Positions 25,087-34,438 of a stretch of 64,000 bases of DNA are shown here, one piece after another. The notes below the pieces were generated by a model that saw only the letters and a program-made list of their open reading frames with translations, was not told the DNA's origin and did no database searches. Origin of the DNA: CAMCHP01 sp036835325 (lineage in GTDB: Bacteria; Bacteroidota; Bacteroidia; Flavobacteriales_D; Sanyastnellaceae); the NCBI GenBank assembly GCA_036835325.1, contig DAITMF010000011.1, forward strand, positions 11,652-75,651, given 5' to 3'. A program made the position numbers and the translations under genes. Within the stretch, counting starts at the first letter, position 1. Every line of letters begins with the position of its first letter.

Positions 25087-26328
25087 TCAGCCCATCCGAA
25101 CACGCGGGTCAATCCATCCATACACAATGTCGACCAAGGTGTTGACCACAACGAACACGGTGGCCACCACCATCACGGCGCCCATTACTACGGGTAAATC
25201 GTTCTTCTCAAGCGAACGAAACATCTCCATTCCAAGGCCCTTCCAGCCGAAAACAAATTCAACGAACACTGCACCGGCAAGCATAGATGCAAGCCATCCT
25301 GATGCCGCGGTAATGACAGGGTTGAGCGCGTTTCGAACGACATGCCGTGTGATAACCGCCGTTTCACTCAATCCCTTCGCTCGGGCTGTTCGCACGTAAT
25401 CGTGCGACATCACCTCGAGGGCACTGTTGCGCATGAGTTGTGCGATTACCGCAAGCGGACGAATGCCCAAGGTGAGCGCAGGCAAAAGCAAGTGCTGCAA
25501 AGCGAGCTGTTCACCTTTCCACACATCCACTTCGTAAAGGCTACCGCTCATGGGCAAGCCCGTTCCGGGAAGGGCAAAACTCACTACCGGCCATCCATCC
25601 ACCATCCGCGAAAGCGACCAAAAAAACACACCTGAGCACACGCCGGCTATCCACCACTGTACCCCGCGTTTACCGACCATCCGCGCAAGCGAAGGAAGCA
25701 AAACAATGGGCAAAACGAACCACAGTGAAACCGGCACCTGCGCAAACCATACATAACCAAAGAGCCACGCAATGAGAATGGCGGTGAAGAACGACGGACC
25801 GCTCATGCCAATTGAAGCCGTTACCAAAATGAAGCGATCAAGCGCACTGTCTTTGTGGAGGGCTGAAACGAGGCCCAGCGCCGAGCCGATGACCAATGCG
25901 AAGGACATTGCCACCAAAGCGAGCAAAAAGGTGGCGGGCATTGACTCGCTTAGCAGGGCGCCTACACCTTTTCCGGTAATCCATGATCGGCCGAGGTAGG
26001 GCCATTTCACCACCCATCGGTAGTTTTCACCGCTGTGGAGCGTGACCGCAGCAAGCTCATTATCGGCACGCCAAGTGCGCGAAGCCTCATCGAGTGAATG
26101 CCGTGAAATGGGCGACACATCGTTGAGGAACAGCAGGTAGCGATCGGTCGCAGGCAAATCAAGCGAAAACTTGCGCCGAATGGCCGCGATGACATCTTCC
26201 GATTCTGACTGTCCGGCCAGTTCACGGGCCGGGTCAGGCACGAGGGTGAACAAAAAAAACACCAAGGTTACCACGCCAAAGAGCACGGTTACGCCATACA
26301 GCAAACGTCGGAGCAGGAAACTCAGCAT
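25087..26328 (-). CDS. ABC transporter permease (DppB/OppB family)
   Basis: The 413-residue protein begins MLSFLLRRLLYGVTVLFGVV, the usual DppB/OppB first helix, followed by a long periplasmic loop. The binding-protein-dependent permease core has about six membrane segments. SHDYVRTARAKGLSETAVI is the EAA loop that contacts the ATPase, and VEFVFGWKGLGMEMFRSLEK follows. It would carry peptides or a similar solute. No partner permease, ATPase or binding protein is nearby, so it may be an orphan half or part of a split system. It follows the MauE-like gene by 3 nt on the same strand and carries a GGATGGATGG motif (25591-25600). Confidence 0.9.
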   Translation of the reverse strand: MLSFLLRRLLYGVTVLFGVVTLVFFLFTLVPDPARELAGQSESEDVIAAIRRKFSLDLPATDRYLLFLNDVSPISRHSLDEASRTWRADNELAAVTLHSGENYRWVVKWPYLGRSWITGKGVGALLSESMPATFLLALVAMSFALVIGSALGLVSALHKDSALDRFILVTASIGMSGPSFFTAILIAWLFGYVWFAQVPVSLWFVLPIVLLPSLARMVGKRGVQWWIAGVCSGVFFWSLSRMVDGWPVVSFALPGTGLPMSGSLYEVDVWKGEQLALQHLLLPALTLGIRPLAVIAQLMRNSALEVMSHDYVRTARAKGLSETAVITRHVVRNALNPVITAASGWLASMLAGAVFVEFVFGWKGLGMEMFRSLEKNDLPVVMGAVMVVATVFVVVNTLVDIVYGWIDPRVRMG

Positions 26329-26331
26329 CGA

Positions 26332-27696
26332 TTACTTCAGCGAGGGCGCTACATCGGCCCAAGCCGGGAAGTCGCGCCAAGCCCACTTGTTGATAACCAC
26401 TCCGTTTTTGATTAACACCAAACCGGGATTGCTGCGGATGACAATCTTCAACTCGATTTGGTCCATGTTGTAAAACGGGTACGCCGCTTGGTGGGTGTGA
26501 CGGTAGTCTTCGACCTCGTCATAACTGCCGTTGGTAATGGCGTAGAATTTATGTCCGGCCTTCTCGGCCTCTGCGGCCAAGGAATTCAGGGCAGCTTGTG
26601 CGCTTTCTTCGGTTTCGGAGAGGTTGTTTGAAATGTGAAGGAAGACGTATCCGGGGTCTTCGAGGATTTCCCACGTCATGTCATCGCCCTCGTAAGTCAG
26701 CACCTCGAAATCTTTGATAAGCGCCTCGTAACCGTCTTTCAATTTGACTTCTTTGCCATCGTACGATACAGCTTCGTAGGTGCGCTTAAACCAATCGGTG
26801 CCTTGTACTTTCAGCCAATCGGTTGAGTAAATCATGGTATCGGCACCGGTGGTGATGTTGCGGAAGGTGTATTCGGTGGCGTATTGCGGACCTTCGATTC
26901 CCAATTCTTCGGCCGATTTCATGTTTTCAGGAATGCTCTGACCGATGGCGTACGGCCGGTAGTCTTTCATCGGTAAATGCGCCAAGGTTGAGTATTGGAA
27001 GATGCCCGCGACCAGGAGTACTGCCGCAGCCATGATCCATTCTTTCGACGGATGATTCACGCGGCGCTGCACAAAGGCGGCAACGATCAAGGCCAATGCA
27101 GTGAACATCGGCGGAAACAGCCAATCGAGCATCGTCATCGCAAAAATGGCGGTGATGAAAATCGACACCGAATAAATGTAAATCGACTCTTTTGGGGTGT
27201 TCAGACGAATCATGCCGCGGAACGCTCCAATCACAATCGGTACGATGAAAATGAGCAGAAAGATGTCTTTCAAAAAACTTTCATGCGGCGTAAGCGGAAT
27301 AGCATTGCCAAAGCAGCCGCATTCAAGCACGCATTGGTTGGCGATTTCAATCAGTTGACCGCTCTCATCTTTGATCATTTTCGTCCCCAACGGGTCGCAA
27401 TTGTCGGTGTAATTGGTCAGCCATGTGAAGAACAGCATGATCACCAATGTGAGCACGCTCGTTAATTTCGGCAGCGCTCCCACCAGCATCGCCACACCGA
27501 GCAAAATTTCACCAATCACCACCAAAACCGCAAATGCCAGCGCATAAGGCGTTAAAAATTCGAGGTTCAGTGCCCCCGGCTCGAAGTATTCTTCAAGCTT
27601 GTACATGAAGCCAATGGCATCGTTTGACTTGATCAAACCGCTGACAATGAACAGTGACCCTACAATCACTCGTGAAATGGTAACAATCAGGCGCAT
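26332..27696 (-). CDS. MauE/DoxX-like membrane protein with an extra C-terminal domain (BT_3928-like)
   Basis: The 454-residue protein starts MRLIVTISRVIVGSLFIVSG. Four membrane segments form a DoxX/MauE-like unit with the motif ECGCFGNAIPLTPHESFLKD. More membrane segments follow to about residue 245. The soluble C-terminal 200 residues include WEILEDPGYVFLHISNNL, GHKFYAITNG and NPGLVLIKNGVVINKWAW, a pattern like a thioredoxin fold but with no CxxC. MauE-type proteins are linked to disulfide handling; the function here is unknown. ATG 27696 replaces a longer frame to 27825 that lacks membrane character and overlaps the divergent promoter. Confidence 0.83.
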   Translation of the reverse strand: MRLIVTISRVIVGSLFIVSGLIKSNDAIGFMYKLEEYFEPGALNLEFLTPYALAFAVLVVIGEILLGVAMLVGALPKLTSVLTLVIMLFFTWLTNYTDNCDPLGTKMIKDESGQLIEIANQCVLECGCFGNAIPLTPHESFLKDIFLLIFIVPIVIGAFRGMIRLNTPKESIYIYSVSIFITAIFAMTMLDWLFPPMFTALALIVAAFVQRRVNHPSKEWIMAAAVLLVAGIFQYSTLAHLPMKDYRPYAIGQSIPENMKSAEELGIEGPQYATEYTFRNITTGADTMIYSTDWLKVQGTDWFKRTYEAVSYDGKEVKLKDGYEALIKDFEVLTYEGDDMTWEILEDPGYVFLHISNNLSETEESAQAALNSLAAEAEKAGHKFYAITNGSYDEVEDYRHTHQAAYPFYNMDQIELKIVIRSNPGLVLIKNGVVINKWAWRDFPAWADVAPSLK

Positions 27697-27781
27697 AGTT
27701 GGCAATATTTCAAGCTGCAAGTTATTGCATTTTACACTACACACCCACCCCTGAGTGCTTCGCAAGGCAGGCCGAAAGCGG

Positions 27782-27789
27782 TATCTTTG
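27782..27789 (+). promoter_or_regulatory. -7 box of the YciI-like/recQ genes
   Basis: TATCTTTG is a perfect TAnnTTTG. TTCG at 27759-27762, 19 nt upstream, is a one-mismatch -33 box. ATG 27824 lies 34 nt further on. Confidence 0.6.
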
Positions 27790-27823
27790 AGAAAGATTAA
27801 CAGCTCGAAAAACGTCAAACCCC

Positions 27824-28300
27824 ATGCGAACGATGCGTTCAAGTGTTTTGGTTTTCTGTGGATGGATGGCCGCCCTACTGCTTGGGTCGTGTGCTACCGG
27901 CGAGCCTAACCCTACCGGTTTTGATGCTGATTTGGCTTCTCGCCTGGGGGCGGATGCCTACGGAATGCGCACCTACGTCATGGTGTTGCTTGAAGCGGGT
28001 GGAGCGCGTGCCGAAGACCGGTCGATGACTCAGGAGCTGATGGATGGCCACCTTGCCAACATCGCGCGCTTGGCCGATGAGGGAAAAATGGTGTTGGCCG
28101 GCCCCTTCGGATCGCCCTCGCCCTACCGCGGTTTGTTTGTGTTTGCCACCGACAACCTCGACACAGCCCAAAGCTGGATGAACAGTGACCCCGCCATTCA
28201 AGCGGGTATGCTGAAAGGCAGTTTTCACCCGTGGTACGGCAGTGCAGCGCTGATGGAAACCGCGCAAATTCACAAACGCATCGAACAAACAGCACCCTAA
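27824..28300 (+). CDS. YciI-like domain lipoprotein
   Basis: The 158-residue protein has a lipoprotein signal ending LLLGSC (Cys23), so it should be anchored to a membrane. The rest matches the YCII-related fold: TYVMVLLEAGGARAEDRS, MDGHLANIARLADEGKMVLA, GPFGSPSPYRGLFVFATDNL and SDPAIQAGMLKGSFHPWYGS, with His and Asp at the usual putative active site. The biochemical role of YciI-like proteins is largely unknown, and an exported lipidated form is unusual. recQ begins 4 nt after its stop. A GGATGGATGG motif (27860-27869) lies in its signal-peptide codons. Confidence 0.82.
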   Translation: MRTMRSSVLVFCGWMAALLLGSCATGEPNPTGFDADLASRLGADAYGMRTYVMVLLEAGGARAEDRSMTQELMDGHLANIARLADEGKMVLAGPFGSPSPYRGLFVFATDNLDTAQSWMNSDPAIQAGMLKGSFHPWYGSAALMETAQIHKRIEQTAP

Positions 28301-28304
28301 CAGC

Positions 28305-30191
28305 ATGTACCCAGAACCGGTTGATGTATTGCGTGAATATTGGGGCTACCCGGCTTTCAGACCTCAACAGGAAGACATCGTGCGTTCGGTACTGCTCAAC
28401 CGCGACACGCTCGCATTGATGCCTACCGGCGGCGGGAAATCCATTTGCTTCCAAGTGCCTGCCTTGGCGCGCGAAGGCATTTGCTTGGTGATTTCGCCGC
28501 TCATCGCCTTGATGAAAGATCAGGTTGATCGCTTGCGCAGCATGAACATCAAGGCCACCTACCTGTCGTCGGCCCAAAGCAAGCACGAGCTCGACATCGC
28601 ACTTGACAACGCCATTTACGGAGGATTGAAGTTCTTGTACGTATCGCCGGAGCGCTTAAAAAATGAGCTGTTTATTGAGCGTTTCAAACGCATGAAGGTC
28701 AACCTCATTGCCGTTGATGAAGCCCATTGCATTTCGCAGTGGGGACACGATTTCAGGCCGGCATACCGCGAAATCGCCGCTGTGCGTGAGCTGCATCCGA
28801 ATGTGCCGGTTATGGCGGTAACGGCCTCAGCGACGCCTGAAGTAGCCAACGATATCGTACAGCAGCTCAAAATGCGCGATGCCGCCGTGTTTGAGTTGCC
28901 GATGGTGCGCAATAACCTGCACTATGCAGCCATCGAAGAGGCTGAACCCCTAGGCCGACTCTTGCGCATTTGCAAACGTTTGGAGGGAAGCGGCATCATT
29001 TACGCCGGCACACGAAAAGCCGTGCGCAACACAGCCGAATTTCTGACAGGACATGGAATCGCCGCCGGTTACTACCACGCCGGATTGGATGTCGCAACAA
29101 AAGAAAGGCTGCAAAACGAGTGGCTGCAGGGCAAGTTTCCGGTAATGGTGGCCACCAATGCCTTTGGCATGGGCATCGACAAACCCGATGTTCGGTACGT
29201 CGTGCATACCCAAGCCCCGCAAAACCTCGAGAATTACGTGCAAGAAGCCGGACGAGGCGGCCGCGACGGCAACGACAGTTGGGCCATTTTGCTCTGGAAC
29301 ACTGCAATGGCCGAAGAGCAAATGCGGATGCTCAAAGACAGCTTCCCGCCGCGTGAACTCATCCGTGAAGTGTACCACAACCTATGCGCCCACTTTTCGG
29401 TTGCCTACGGCGCCGGCCAAGAAGAAACCTACGAATTTGTCATGGGCGACTTTGTAAGAAAGTACAACTACAAAGCGCCACAGGTGATGAATGCACTTGA
29501 AATATTGATGATTTCAGGCTATTTGCAGCTTTCTGAAGGCATGCTCATTCCTTCGCGGGTTATGGTGCGGATGACCAACTCAGCCTTGTACGATTTCCAG
29601 GTGCGAAATCCCAGCTTCGACGCGTTTCTCAGGCTTTTGCTCCGCTCGTACGGCGGCTTGTTTGAAACCTACACCCGCATCGATGAGCACTACCTCGCTC
29701 GAAAAACAGGCTGGGGCACCAACCGTGTGGTCGAGATGCTGCAAAAACTCGATGAAATGGAAGTCTTGGCCTACCGTCCGCGTACGACCTACCCCACCAT
29801 CACGCTCACCGTTGGTCGTCAACGCAGCGAGAACCTCGTGATCACACCCGAATCGTACGAGCTTCGCATGGAGCGCAGCATTGGCAGGTACGAAACCATG
29901 ATGAACTACATGCACCTCGATGGCTGCCGCAGCAAGTTCATCGCGCATTACTTTGGAGACCTTGAAGCCGATAACTGCGGCCACTGCGATTGGTGCCGAA
30001 AGCACCACATCCCGAAGGTTGCACCTGCCGACATCGTGCGAGGCAGCCTTCGTGAAAAACCGATGACCCTCAACGAAGTGCTCGACCTCAACGCGGAAGT
30101 ACCACGTGAAGTGCTGATTCTCGAAGTCAATCGCATGCTTGAAGAGGGTGAACTCGTTCGCGACGACGACGACTTGCTTCACCTCGCCTGA
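28305..30191 (+). CDS. recQ: RecQ-family ATP-dependent DNA helicase
   Basis: The 628-residue helicase unwinds DNA 3'-5' in recombination and repair. Motif 0 is EYWGYPAFRPQQEDIV. Walker A lies in LMPTGGGKSICFQVP, the DEAH box in VDEAHCISQWGHDFRP, motif III in VTASATPEV, and GMGIDKPDVR and EAGRGGRDG complete the core by about residue 320. The zinc cysteines lie at 541, 558, 561 and 564 (CGHCDWC), behind a 200-residue winged-helix-rich segment; in E. coli RecQ they follow the core directly. No HRDC domain is present. This looks like the short Bacteroidota RecQ variant. It starts 4 nt after the YciI-like gene. Confidence 0.92.
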   Translation: MYPEPVDVLREYWGYPAFRPQQEDIVRSVLLNRDTLALMPTGGGKSICFQVPALAREGICLVISPLIALMKDQVDRLRSMNIKATYLSSAQSKHELDIALDNAIYGGLKFLYVSPERLKNELFIERFKRMKVNLIAVDEAHCISQWGHDFRPAYREIAAVRELHPNVPVMAVTASATPEVANDIVQQLKMRDAAVFELPMVRNNLHYAAIEEAEPLGRLLRICKRLEGSGIIYAGTRKAVRNTAEFLTGHGIAAGYYHAGLDVATKERLQNEWLQGKFPVMVATNAFGMGIDKPDVRYVVHTQAPQNLENYVQEAGRGGRDGNDSWAILLWNTAMAEEQMRMLKDSFPPRELIREVYHNLCAHFSVAYGAGQEETYEFVMGDFVRKYNYKAPQVMNALEILMISGYLQLSEGMLIPSRVMVRMTNSALYDFQVRNPSFDAFLRLLLRSYGGLFETYTRIDEHYLARKTGWGTNRVVEMLQKLDEMEVLAYRPRTTYPTITLTVGRQRSENLVITPESYELRMERSIGRYETMMNYMHLDGCRSKFIAHYFGDLEADNCGHCDWCRKHHIPKVAPADIVRGSLREKPMTLNEVLDLNAEVPREVLILEVNRMLEEGELVRDDDDLLHLA

Positions 30192-30221
30192 GCTCATGCC
30201 CTTTGCTTAACTTGCGGCCCT

Positions 30222-31406
30222 ATGCAGCCAACCGCAACCCTCTTCCTCCATCCGAAAAAAACACGATCGGTTGAACGTTTTCATCCGTGGGTGTTCTCAG
30301 GCGCCATTGTAAAAACCGATGGACAACCGCAGCCGGGCGACTTTGTTGCCGTTCGCATTGTGAATGGTACATTGCTCGGACATGGCTTTTACGGTGAAGG
30401 AGGATCAATCGCTGCGCGGATGACCCACTTCGGCGAAGAACCCCCCGGAGACCGCTGGTGGCACGCGCGTTTGCAAAACGCCTACCATCTGCGCACCGCT
30501 CTCGGATTAACATCATCAAACGAAACCGATACCTACCGTCTCGTGCACGGCGAAGGCGATGGATTGCCCGGCCTCATCATCGACCACTACGCAGGTGTTC
30601 TTGTCGTTCAGGCACATACTGCCGGTATGCACCGCTTGTTGCCCCGCATCACCGAAAGCCTCGTTGATATCTACGGAGCCGCCTGCAAAGCGGTGTACAA
30701 CAAGAGCGGTGATACCCTTCCAGGAGGAGCCGAAGAAGGGTACTTGCATGGTGACCCGCTTGCAGAGCATAGCTCGCTTGAATACGGAAACCGCTTCGCC
30801 ATTGACTTCACCGGCGGACAAAAAACCGGGTTTTTCATTGACCAGCGCGAGAACCGCCGTTTGCTCGGCGAACTCTCGAAAGACCGTAAAGTGCTCAACA
30901 CCTTTTCGTACACAGGCGGCTTTTCGATGTATGCACTAAACTCAGGTGCACAGTTGGTTCACAGCCTCGACAGCTCGAAACGCGCTCTCGACGTGGGTGA
31001 AAAGAACCTCGAACTGAACGATTTTGACGCGAGCAAGCACCGCTCAATTCAAGCCGATGCAGTGCAGTACCTCAAGCACCTTGAAGAACCCTACGACTTG
31101 ATTGTGCTTGACCCTCCTGCCTTTGCCAAGCACCTCAAGGCGCGCCATCAGGCGGTTCAAGGCTACAAGCGCATCAATGCGTTGGCCATGAAGCACATTG
31201 AACCCGGTGGTTTGCTGTTCACCTTCTCGTGCTCGCAGGCCGTTGACCGTGATTTGTTCACCAACACCATCATCGCCGCAGCCATTGAATCGGGGCGTCG
31301 TGTACGCATTCTTCATCGCCTCAGTCAGCCTGCTGACCATCCTGTCAATGCCTTCCATCCTGAAGGTGAGTACTTAAAGGGATTGGTTGTTGAGGTTGAT
31401 GGATGA
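30222..31406 (+). CDS. rlmI: 23S rRNA (cytosine-C5)-methyltransferase, RlmI family
   Basis: The 394-residue protein has an N-terminal PUA domain (KKTRSVERFHPWVFSGAIVK) and a middle EEHEE-like part with QKTGFFIDQRENRRLL. The Rossmann methyltransferase domain follows: LNTFSYTGGFSMYALNSGA is the SAM loop, DLIVLDPPAFAKH the active-site DPP motif, and GLLFTFSCSQAVD the catalytic Cys region. RlmI methylates C1962 of 23S rRNA in E. coli. The gene stands 30 nt after recQ. The stop is followed by a CCAT-repeat tract and a strong terminator shared with the convergent FG-GAP gene. Confidence 0.9.
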   Translation: MQPTATLFLHPKKTRSVERFHPWVFSGAIVKTDGQPQPGDFVAVRIVNGTLLGHGFYGEGGSIAARMTHFGEEPPGDRWWHARLQNAYHLRTALGLTSSNETDTYRLVHGEGDGLPGLIIDHYAGVLVVQAHTAGMHRLLPRITESLVDIYGAACKAVYNKSGDTLPGGAEEGYLHGDPLAEHSSLEYGNRFAIDFTGGQKTGFFIDQRENRRLLGELSKDRKVLNTFSYTGGFSMYALNSGAQLVHSLDSSKRALDVGEKNLELNDFDASKHRSIQADAVQYLKHLEEPYDLIVLDPPAFAKHLKARHQAVQGYKRINALAMKHIEPGGLLFTFSCSQAVDRDLFTNTIIAAAIESGRRVRILHRLSQPADHPVNAFHPEGEYLKGLVVEVDG

Positions 31407-31446
31407 GTTGCTGAAAGGTGCATAAAGCGTTTATCCGTTTGCCGGC

Positions 31447-31464
31447 CCATCCATCCATCCATCC
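31447..31464. repeat. CCAT tetranucleotide tract (4.5 units)
   Basis: (CCAT)4CC lies between rlmI and the shared terminator. It is the longest example of the GGATGGATGG motif that recurs through the window. Slippage could change the unit number. Confidence 0.85.
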
Positions 31465-31470
31465 AAAAAA

Positions 31471-31511
31471 AAAAATCCGGATGATCTGATTGACAGACCA
31501 TCCGGATTTTT
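31471..31511. terminator. Bidirectional terminator between rlmI and the FG-GAP gene
   Basis: An 18-bp stem (31471-31488 with 31494-31511) has one mismatch and an ATTGA loop. Its core is ATCCGGATG/CATCCGGAT, flanked by A5 on the left and T5 on the right, so it serves both convergent genes. Confidence 0.93.
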
Positions 31512-31527
31512 GTTTCAGCGAAATCGT

Positions 31528-34398
31528 TTACTCAACGAGCAGTCGGGCCGTGGCCATGCGGTCGCCATCGCGCAAATTCACGAGGTACATGCCGGGAGCA
31601 AGTGCAGTCACATCGAGGGTAATTCGATCGGCATTGCCTGAAATGGTCACGTTGCGTTGCGCAACAGTGCGGCCAACCGCGTCGAGCACTGAAAGAACGA
31701 TGTTCTGCCCAATGAAGTTATTGGTTTGCAAGTAGGCGTAATCGCGTGCAGGGTTTGGGTACAACGAAGCGATTGAAGGTGCAGTGGCCTCATCAACCGA
31801 AACGATAGCAGCTGCAGCGCAGGCAAGCACCGATTCGCATTCAACGGTTGGAATACTCACCTGCCAATCGTAGAAGAAGTAGTAGAAATTCAAGGCATTT
31901 GCACCACTCACCGAACTTGTCGTGATGGTCGCCAAATCACCGATGGCGAATGGGTAACCAATCACTGCCGGAGGACCGTCACGCCACAACTGCGGGCTGG
32001 CATCGGTACAGCGCAACCCGTAATTCTCACCCTGTGGAACTTCAAAGTTGAGCTCAACAATTTGTTCGCCTTCAGGAATATTGATGGTTGCTTGCTGAAG
32101 GGTTTGTCCGTTAGCATTCACAAGCGCAATGGTTCGAGGTCCATTTTGGCCTGCATACACCTTAACCGTCTCAATCACGATGTCGGTATGAGCGTCAAAC
32201 ACTGGCCAGAAGTTGCTGTTCATTTGGAACTGACCACCTTCTTGTGTGTTGGTTTCTTTACCACCGCCAACATTGGGACTATCGTGTTCAATTACGTCGC
32301 GGGCACAAATGAATTGAGGTAAGAAGCCCGCAAGACTTAGAATTTCTGGGCCGCTTAGGTCGATGCTATTGCCGGTTGCGATAAGCACTTCTTCAGCTCC
32401 TTCGCTTTCAAGCGCGTACCACTCAATTTGGTTTCCGGGGAGGGTTTCGGTGATACCGCCTTCTGCATTGATTGTCCAGTTCACAGGGGTAGTTGGGGCT
32501 TCCGGCGCCTCGTAAACGACCACGTTTACAGACATTGACTCCCATTCATCACCGCACTGATCGAGGATCACCACACTGTATTCACCGGGCTCGCTCACTG
32601 TGATAGACTGTTCAGTTGCATTGGTGCTCCATGTGTAGGATTCACCTTGGGAGGCGATCAATTCGACAGCGCTTCCTTCGCACAGACTCAGTTCACCGTT
32701 TACGGTAATCTCAGCAGGCTCTGGTTGAAAAATGGAAATACCGACCGCATTTGAACCGGCAGAACAGCCTTGGCCATCGGTGATAATTACACTGTAGAAG
32801 CCGGTTTCATCGACTTCGATTGAAGGCGTTGTTGCGCCATTGCTCCACAGGTAGGTAAAGCCTGACGGGGCAGTAATGGTTGCTGTCTCCCCGGGGCACA
32901 ATACATTGGTCACACTACTAGTGATGGCAAACGGTGCAATGACGCAATCGCCTTCCACGATTTGGTGGTAGGTATTAATTTCAGGGTTGATGATAGAGGT
33001 GAATCCACCGGCAGGCCAGTAGATTTCAACCATATCGACTTCTGTAGCTTGTCCGAGACCAAAGTTCAGGTGGAAGCTATTAACGATCCCGTAGCTCTCG
33101 CCTGCACGCACTTCGCGCACTTGAACTCCGAAGTCGCCGTAGATTTTAATTTTCGCACCAACGGCGTCAATGTTTGAATCGGTGGCTTCGAGGTCGAAGG
33201 CAATCCAGTTGTTTGCGTTGGCGTTGTTCATCCACAGAATGTCGGGGTTCTGGGCATCGGAATCAACGTACACATCTCCATAGCTGGCGTATACATCGAG
33301 GAAGCCATCTTTGTTGAGGTCACCTATGCCAAAGCTGTGCATGAGGTCGTTGTTCGGGAACATGTTGTTCACTTGGGTGAAGCTTCCGTCGCCATTGTTT
33401 CTGAAGTACGAGTGTGCCCCGCCGGCATACAGCACATCGAGGTAACCATCGTTGTCGAAGTCAGCCATTTTGGCTTGCAAGAAGAAGCCGTCAATATCGA
33501 GGCCTGCGGCAACAGTGACATCGGTAAAGTGGCCGGTGCCATCGTTCAAGAGCAGTTTGAGTGTTGTACTGTGGTTGGTGAGCAAGCAATCGAAAAAGCC
33601 ATCGTTGTTTACATCTCCGAAGTCAACGGTCCATGATTGCTCATAGAGCACCATTCCGCGGTCAAGGGCGTCTTCAGTCCAGTTTCCGTTGCCATCGTTC
33701 ATCCAAGCTTGGTTGATGCGGCGCGGGTCATAGGGGTCATTGACGAACTGGCGGCACTTTGCGATGACGAGATCGAGGGTTCCATTGTCATCGATATCAG
33801 ACCATACAGAACCGTAGTTACCTGAGTGATCTGTATCGGGGAAGTCACCGGTATCGTAATTGGTTAGGTCGATCAGCGACGCGTTTGGCACAAGGTTTCC
33901 GCTGCCGTCGTTGGTCCAGATGCGTGACAAACCATCGTCGTGGCAGGCGAAGTAATCAAGGTGACCGTCGTTGTCGATATCAACAACGTTGCAGGCTTGC
34001 ATGAACATTGATCCGTTTGCGAGGTCAACATCTTCAAAGTCACCGATGGAGTTGATCTTAATGTGGTGCACACCGTCGTATGAACCGCCTGCGATAACGT
34101 CTTTGTGACCGCTACCGCTAATATCACCGATGGCCATGCCCCATTGGTTGTTTCCTGAAATCTGACCGTAGTCGACTGCGGCCCACCCATTGGGCATTTG
34201 GTAGAAGATTCTTAGTACACGTGAATTGTGCAGCACCACGATGTCGTCAAAGCCATCGTTATTCATGTCAGTGACACCGACACATCCACCGCTGTTGTTG
34301 GAGACGCCCATAGCACCGGTTGCTTGTGTGAAGGTTTGAGCCATCAACAATGCAGGCCATGCTGTAAGCATCAGAAGAGAAGTAATCGTTTTTTTCAC
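31528..34398 (-). CDS. Secreted FG-GAP/VCBS + ASPIC/UnbV protein, T9SS type A (paralog A)
   Basis: The 956-residue protein starts at GTG 34398 and has a signal peptide (MLTAWPALLMAQ). FG-GAP/VCBS calcium-binding repeats form an N-terminal beta-propeller (CVGVTDMNNDGFDDIVVLHN, VDIDNDGHLDYFACHDDG, FGDVNNDGFFDCLLTNH). An ASPIC/UnbV-type segment follows (VREVRAGESYGIVNSFHLNF). Two Ig-like repeats have SGFTYLWSNGATTPSIEV and ESYTWSTNATEQSITV. A further domain has PQLWRDGPPAVIGYPFAIG. The last 75 residues (LYPNPARDYAYLQ ... GMYLVNLRDGD) are a T9SS type A sorting domain. It is adjacent to and clearly paralogous with the gene at 34439. No enzymatic activity is evident. Confidence 0.9.
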   Translation of the reverse strand: MKKTITSLLMLTAWPALLMAQTFTQATGAMGVSNNSGGCVGVTDMNNDGFDDIVVLHNSRVLRIFYQMPNGWAAVDYGQISGNNQWGMAIGDISGSGHKDVIAGGSYDGVHHIKINSIGDFEDVDLANGSMFMQACNVVDIDNDGHLDYFACHDDGLSRIWTNDGSGNLVPNASLIDLTNYDTGDFPDTDHSGNYGSVWSDIDDNGTLDLVIAKCRQFVNDPYDPRRINQAWMNDGNGNWTEDALDRGMVLYEQSWTVDFGDVNNDGFFDCLLTNHSTTLKLLLNDGTGHFTDVTVAAGLDIDGFFLQAKMADFDNDGYLDVLYAGGAHSYFRNNGDGSFTQVNNMFPNNDLMHSFGIGDLNKDGFLDVYASYGDVYVDSDAQNPDILWMNNANANNWIAFDLEATDSNIDAVGAKIKIYGDFGVQVREVRAGESYGIVNSFHLNFGLGQATEVDMVEIYWPAGGFTSIINPEINTYHQIVEGDCVIAPFAITSSVTNVLCPGETATITAPSGFTYLWSNGATTPSIEVDETGFYSVIITDGQGCSAGSNAVGISIFQPEPAEITVNGELSLCEGSAVELIASQGESYTWSTNATEQSITVSEPGEYSVVILDQCGDEWESMSVNVVVYEAPEAPTTPVNWTINAEGGITETLPGNQIEWYALESEGAEEVLIATGNSIDLSGPEILSLAGFLPQFICARDVIEHDSPNVGGGKETNTQEGGQFQMNSNFWPVFDAHTDIVIETVKVYAGQNGPRTIALVNANGQTLQQATINIPEGEQIVELNFEVPQGENYGLRCTDASPQLWRDGPPAVIGYPFAIGDLATITTSSVSGANALNFYYFFYDWQVSIPTVECESVLACAAAAIVSVDEATAPSIASLYPNPARDYAYLQTNNFIGQNIVLSVLDAVGRTVAQRNVTISGNADRITLDVTALAPGMYLVNLRDGDRMATARLLVE

Positions 34399-34438
34399 AG
34401 GTTTACATTTATAAGGAGACGTTGAAATCGTTTGAAAG

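Noticed and set aside
27978..30197. Long antisense ORFs opposite recQ, the YciI-like gene and other CDSs
   Set aside because: They mirror codon structure of the real genes, lack family matches and have no promoters or plausible starts.
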